A DNA stretch of 64,000 nt. It comes from Pseudomonadota bacterium. GTDB lineage: Bacteria; Pseudomonadota; Alphaproteobacteria; Micavibrionales; UBA2020. The DNA is taken from positions 137,169 through 201,168 of the forward strand of contig JAJZVA010000003.1 of the NCBI GenBank assembly GCA_021845905.1. The letters run 5' to 3'. Made by a program: the position numbers and the translations under genes. This document shows positions 60,856-64,000 of the stretch, one piece after another; positions within the stretch are counted from its first letter, which is position 1, and each line of letters opens with the position of its first letter. The notes below the pieces were generated by a model. That model ran no database searches. It was given only the letters and a program-made list of their open reading frames with translations, and was not told where the DNA came from.

Positions 60856-61535
60856 AGCTCCTGCTGATCGAAGACGATGAAAGCCACGCGCAGTTCATTC
60901 TCGGCGGCCTGCGTGAGGCGGGGCACACGGCCGACCGCGCCAAGGACGGCATGGACGGCCTGTTTCTCGCCACCGAGGAGAAATACGACGTCATGATCGT
61001 CGACCGCATGGTGCCCAAGCTCGACGGCCTCGCCATCATCCAGGCCTTGCGCGCGAGCGGCAACAAGACGCCGGTGCTGATTTTAAGCTCGCTCGCCAAG
61101 GTCGAGGAACGCATCAAGGGCCTCAAGGCCGGCGGCGACGACTATCTCACCAAGCCGTTCGAATTCGGCGAGCTGCTGGCGCGCATCGAGGCGCTGGTGC
61201 GGCGCGGCAGCGCCGAGCAGAGCGAGCAGACGACGCTTGCGCTCGATGACCTTGAGATGAACCTCCTCACCCGCGAGGTGAAACGCGCGGGCACGCCCAT
61301 CGACCTGCAGAACAAGGAGTTCCGTCTGCTCGAATTCCTGCTCCGCCGCCCAGATCAGGTGGTGACGCGCACCATGCTGCTCGAAGGCGTGTGGGATTTT
61401 CACTTCAGCCCCAACACCAACCTTATCGACGCGCAAATGTCCAAGCTGAGGCAAAAGGTCGACAAAGACTTCAAAAAACAGCTCATTCACACGGTGCGCG
61501 GCGCCGGGTATAAAATCAGTGCCAAGCAGGATTAG
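60852..61535 (+). CDS. OmpR-family response regulator
   Basis: 227 residues. Receiver: acidic pair LLIEDDE near residue 5, phospho-acceptor Asp in DVMIVDRMVPKLDG near residue 50, switch LSSLAKVEER and Lys in YLTKPFEFGELL near residue 101. The C-terminal winged helix (about residues 130-225) has NKEFRLLEFLLRRPDQVVTRTMLLEGVWD and TVRGAGYKI. The histidine kinase gene starts inside its last codons. Target genes are unknown; linkage to phhA is suggestive. Confidence 0.95.
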   Translation: MKLLLIEDDESHAQFILGGLREAGHTADRAKDGMDGLFLATEEKYDVMIVDRMVPKLDGLAIIQALRASGNKTPVLILSSLAKVEERIKGLKAGGDDYLTKPFEFGELLARIEALVRRGSAEQSEQTTLALDDLEMNLLTREVKRAGTPIDLQNKEFRLLEFLLRRPDQVVTRTMLLEGVWDFHFSPNTNLIDAQMSKLRQKVDKDFKKQLIHTVRGAGYKISAKQD

Positions 61536-62898
61536 AAGTTTTTTCCGCTCGTTTTCGTTCCGCGCGGGGATGATCTTCTTCATCGCGCTGTGCAGCACGC
61601 TCGTCGCCTTGCGGGTGCAGACTTATTACCGCTCCCTGTCCATGTCCTACGCCGACATCCGCGCGCTGATCAACGCCCACGCCTCCGACATCGACCAGGG
61701 CATCACCCGCTACGGCGCAGCCTACGCCGAATATCTCGTCCACGCCATCCTGCAGGACACGGAGGACAAGCGCCTCTATCTCCTCTTCAAGGACGGAAAG
61801 AAACTCACCGGCAACCTGCCCGCCTGGCCGGCGGAGGTCGACCCCAAGGCGACGTGGCAGGACATCCTCATCCCGCAGGCGGACGGCGCGCGGCCGCTGC
61901 ACCTGCTCGTCAAGCTGACGACTTACCGGCACCGGCGCTACACGCTTCTGACCGGTTATAATCTGCAGCGCGTCGACATGCTGCAAAACACGCTCCTGCG
62001 CGTCGCCATCAGCAACGTCCTTTTGTCGCTGTTCATGTCGTTCGTCATCAGCATTCTCGTCGTCTGGCTGATCAACCGCTACCTGCAGGGCATCAACCGC
62101 GCGGCAGGCCGCGTGATGGGCGGGCAGCTCGGCACCCGCGTGCCGGTGAGCGGCGCCAACGACCAGTTCGACAAGCTATCCTCCAACATCAACGGCATGC
62201 TCGACTGGATCGCGACGCTGCTCGGCACGGTGCGCGATTCGACCAACGCCCTCGCCCACGACATGCGCACGCCGCTTTCCCGCCACCGGCTGGAACTCAG
62301 CGCGCTGGCGGAAGATCCCGCCGTGCCGGAAGAAATCCGCGGAAAGATCGCCGCCGCGGTGATGCGCGTCGATGATATCGTCGAGATGTTCGATGACATT
62401 CTCTCCATCGCCCGCGCGGAATCGCGCTCCGGGGCGGAACTTTTCGCGCCATTCGACGTCGCCGAAACCGTCAGCGACGTCATCGAGTTCTACACCGCGC
62501 TGATCGAGGAGAAATCCCTGTCGCTCGCGTCCGACCTGCCCGCCTGGCCGGTACGCATGACGGGCGACAAGCAGCTCGTCACGCAGGCGGTCGTCAACCT
62601 GCTCGACAACGCCATCAAATACACGCCCGAAAACGGCCATATCGATGTCGCGCTGAAAGAAGCCGACGGATGCATCTCGATTATCATCGCCGACAACGGG
62701 CCGGGCATTCCGGCGCGGTTTCTCGACAAGGCGAAGGAACGGTTCTTCCGCGTCGATGAAAGCCGCAACACACCCGGCACCGGCCTTGGCTTGAGCCTCG
62801 CCAATGCGGTTGCGGGCCTGCACCACGGCGCGCTTGTTCTGGAAGACAATCATCCGGGCCTCCGCGCCTCCCTGACGCTCAGCGCGGCGGCGGATTAG
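61519..62898 (+). CDS. sensor histidine kinase
   Basis: 459 residues from a GTG start. Two membrane helices (FSFRAGMIFFIALCSTLVAL and LLSLFMSFVISILVVWLI) flank a periplasmic sensor of about 125 residues, followed by HAMP. The DHp box is ALAHDMRTPLSRHRLELSAL with the phosphorylated His; the ATP domain has NLLDNAIKYTPENG, IADNGPGIP and NTPGTGLGLSLANAV. The 17-base overlap with the regulator gene indicates a matched pair. The sensed signal is unknown. Confidence 0.94.
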   Translation: MPSRIRSFFRSFSFRAGMIFFIALCSTLVALRVQTYYRSLSMSYADIRALINAHASDIDQGITRYGAAYAEYLVHAILQDTEDKRLYLLFKDGKKLTGNLPAWPAEVDPKATWQDILIPQADGARPLHLLVKLTTYRHRRYTLLTGYNLQRVDMLQNTLLRVAISNVLLSLFMSFVISILVVWLINRYLQGINRAAGRVMGGQLGTRVPVSGANDQFDKLSSNINGMLDWIATLLGTVRDSTNALAHDMRTPLSRHRLELSALAEDPAVPEEIRGKIAAAVMRVDDIVEMFDDILSIARAESRSGAELFAPFDVAETVSDVIEFYTALIEEKSLSLASDLPAWPVRMTGDKQLVTQAVVNLLDNAIKYTPENGHIDVALKEADGCISIIIADNGPGIPARFLDKAKERFFRVDESRNTPGTGLGLSLANAVAGLHHGALVLEDNHPGLRASLTLSAAAD

Positions 62899-62900
62899 CC

Positions 62901-63818
62901 CTAAACGACATGATCCGGCGCGAGCGGACAGGCCTCGCCGTCACCGAGCTCGATCTGGATCGTCGTATGGCCGATATTGAAATCGTCCTCCAGTTCATGC
63001 GCGATGTGTTTCATGAAGGCATCGCCCGGATGTCCGGACGCCATGACAAGATGCACCGAACAGGCGGACGACGCGGTATTGAGCGCCCAGATGTGAAGAT
63101 CGTGCACCTCGCGCACGCCGGGTTGCGCGACAAGGAAATCCCTCACTTTTTGCGCGTCGATCGACTGCGGAACACCCTGCAGGGAAAGGCTTAAAGATTC
63201 TTTCAGGAGCCTGAAAGTGCTGACAATGATCAAAACGGAAATGATCAGGCTCGCCAGCGGGTCGATGGAAAGCCAGTGCGTGTAGAGAACGATCCCTCCC
63301 GCGACGACGACACCGAAGGAGATCGCCGCATCCGCCGCCATATGCAGATAGGCGCTGCGGACGTTGAGGTCGTGTTTTTGCCCCGCCATGAAAAGAAACG
63401 CCGACGCGCCGTTGACGGCGACGCCCGCCGCGGCCACGGCCATCATCGTCGCTCCGCCCGTCTGCTCGGGGTGCGCGAGACGGAGCAGCGATTCCCAGCC
63501 GATCGCGCCGACGGCCAGCAACAGGATGACTGCATTCACCGTCGCGGCGAGAATGGAAGATCCGCCATAGCCGTAGGTAAACCGCGCCGACGGGCGCTTG
63601 CGTCCGAGAAGCACGGCGGCGAAAGAGAGCATGAGGCCGAAAACGTCTCCGGCGTTGTGCCCCGCGTCGGCCAGAAGCGAGAGCGAGTTGGCGCGCAGGC
63701 CGAAAAACACTTCCGTGACCACGAACGCCGCATTGAGCGCGATGCCGATCAGAAACGCCCGTCCGAAATCGGCGGGGGCGCGGCGGTGATCATGATGGTC
63801 GTGATGTTCGTGGGGCAT
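62901..63818 (-). CDS. cation diffusion facilitator (Zn/Co/Cd exporter)
   Basis: 305 residues. A His-rich N-terminus (HEHHDHHDHRR) is followed by six membrane helices. The metal-site motifs are LADAGHNAGDVFGL in helix 2 and HMAADAAISFG in helix 5. The cytoplasmic domain from about residue 215 (FLVAQPGVREVHDLHIWALNT) is typical of CDF proteins, with a late Cys/acidic tail (GEACPLAPDHVV). Exports zinc or similar ions by proton antiport. It converges on the kinase gene. Confidence 0.93.
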   Translation of the reverse strand: MPHEHHDHHDHRRAPADFGRAFLIGIALNAAFVVTEVFFGLRANSLSLLADAGHNAGDVFGLMLSFAAVLLGRKRPSARFTYGYGGSSILAATVNAVILLLAVGAIGWESLLRLAHPEQTGGATMMAVAAAGVAVNGASAFLFMAGQKHDLNVRSAYLHMAADAAISFGVVVAGGIVLYTHWLSIDPLASLIISVLIIVSTFRLLKESLSLSLQGVPQSIDAQKVRDFLVAQPGVREVHDLHIWALNTASSACSVHLVMASGHPGDAFMKHIAHELEDDFNIGHTTIQIELGDGEACPLAPDHVV

Positions 63819-63865
63819 GAAAAAATCATATCACCGACGTTTCAAATCCGCTAGAATTTCCTGCA

Positions 63866-64000
63866 TGGCGAAAGTCCACCTGCACATGATTTCGGACTCC
63901 ACCGGCGGCACGCTGTCCAGCGTCGTCAAGGCCTGCCGCGCCCAGTTCGAGGGGGTCGAAACCGAGGAGCATTTCTGGCCTCTGGTGCGCACCCGAAAAC
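63866..64000 (+). CDS. PPDK/PEPS regulatory kinase-phosphorylase (PPSR, DUF299), N-terminal part
   Basis: ATG at 63866; only the first 45 residues are inside the window. HLHMISDSTGGTLSSVVKAC at the start, then EHFWPLVRT, is the family opening. PPSR-type proteins phosphorylate and dephosphorylate pyruvate phosphate dikinase or PEP synthase on a Thr. The gene continues past the right edge. Divergent from the CDF gene over 47 bases. Confidence 0.9.

Overview
The window reads as chromosomal DNA of a free-living, GC-rich alphaproteobacterium. The evidence is a HemA-type 5-aminolevulinate synthase, an Usg-family protein, the dnaQ–secB–fxsA–timA–mltA neighbourhood, an ftsK–lolA block, an L31 lacking the zinc Cys pairs next to an MsbA-like transporter, a DUF3035/BamF-like lipoprotein with lspA, a CIRCE-controlled groESL, and a ROSE-type RNA thermometer in front of an hsp20 gene. 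I cannot name a genus. GC-rich coding DNA alternates with short AT-rich intergenic islands, several of which carry good TTGACA-type promoters.

Layout. 1–4.4 kb: enoyl-CoA hydratase, mutM, groEL/groES (two CIRCE-type operators). 4.6–10 kb: usg, a duplicated gene tail with a gene remnant, a zincin-like protein, bamF-like, lspA, ribF, hemA. 10–18 kb: ribokinase, first copy of a structured leader plus tiny gene, FkbM methyltransferase, mltA/timA, fxsA, secB, dnaQ, and a sugar ketoisomerase/aminotransferase pair (fdtA/fdtB-like). 18–22.6 kb: oligopeptide-type ABC importer. 22.6–25.8 kb: three tandem paralogues of a membrane-anchored HExxH protein. 25.8–29.5 kb: a lipid-linked sugar module (GtrB-like transferase, a deacetylase fused to a GtrA flippase domain, ArnT-like transferase). 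29.5–37.4 kb: rlmN with a duplicated tail, kdsB, ftsK, lolA and small unknowns. 37.5–46.5 kb: an LPD7-like protein, a flavin reductase, recR, a HAD phosphatase, dapD, dapE, a CbbX-like AAA+ protein, kup. 46.7–51.3 kb: accessory zone with two Gln-rich paralogues, small proteins, OsmC, the second copy of the structured leader (its tiny gene is frameshifted), and a phage/plasmid-like remnant (S24 repressor facing two repeat-containing genes, one broken by a nonsense codon). 51.3–64 kb: EpmB-like, rimO carrying an in-frame palindromic insert, MsbA-like ABC exporter, rpmE, two histone H1-like tailed proteins, hsp20, an ankyrin protein, maiA–phhA, a two-component system, a CDF metal exporter, and the start of a PPSR gene.

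How the genes work together. Envelope biogenesis dominates: LspA, LolA, BamF-like, MltA, KdsB, SecB, the sugar-lipid module and the DAP pathway. Protein quality control is placed under RNA and protein heat sensors (CIRCE, ROSE). MaiA and PhhA belong to phenylalanine/tyrosine catabolism.

The most novel signal is the two-copy element at about 11.1 kb and 48.8 kb. Each copy is a roughly 190-nt RNA-like leader with long-range stems kept by compensatory changes. It ends in an identical 11-bp hairpin just before the ribosome binding site of a tiny GTG-started gene. I do not recognise it as a known RNA class. Also notable are the in-frame palindromic insertion in rimO, the tandem HExxH family with a degenerate middle member, the deacetylase–flippase fusion, and the repressor whose self-cleavage residues are gone.
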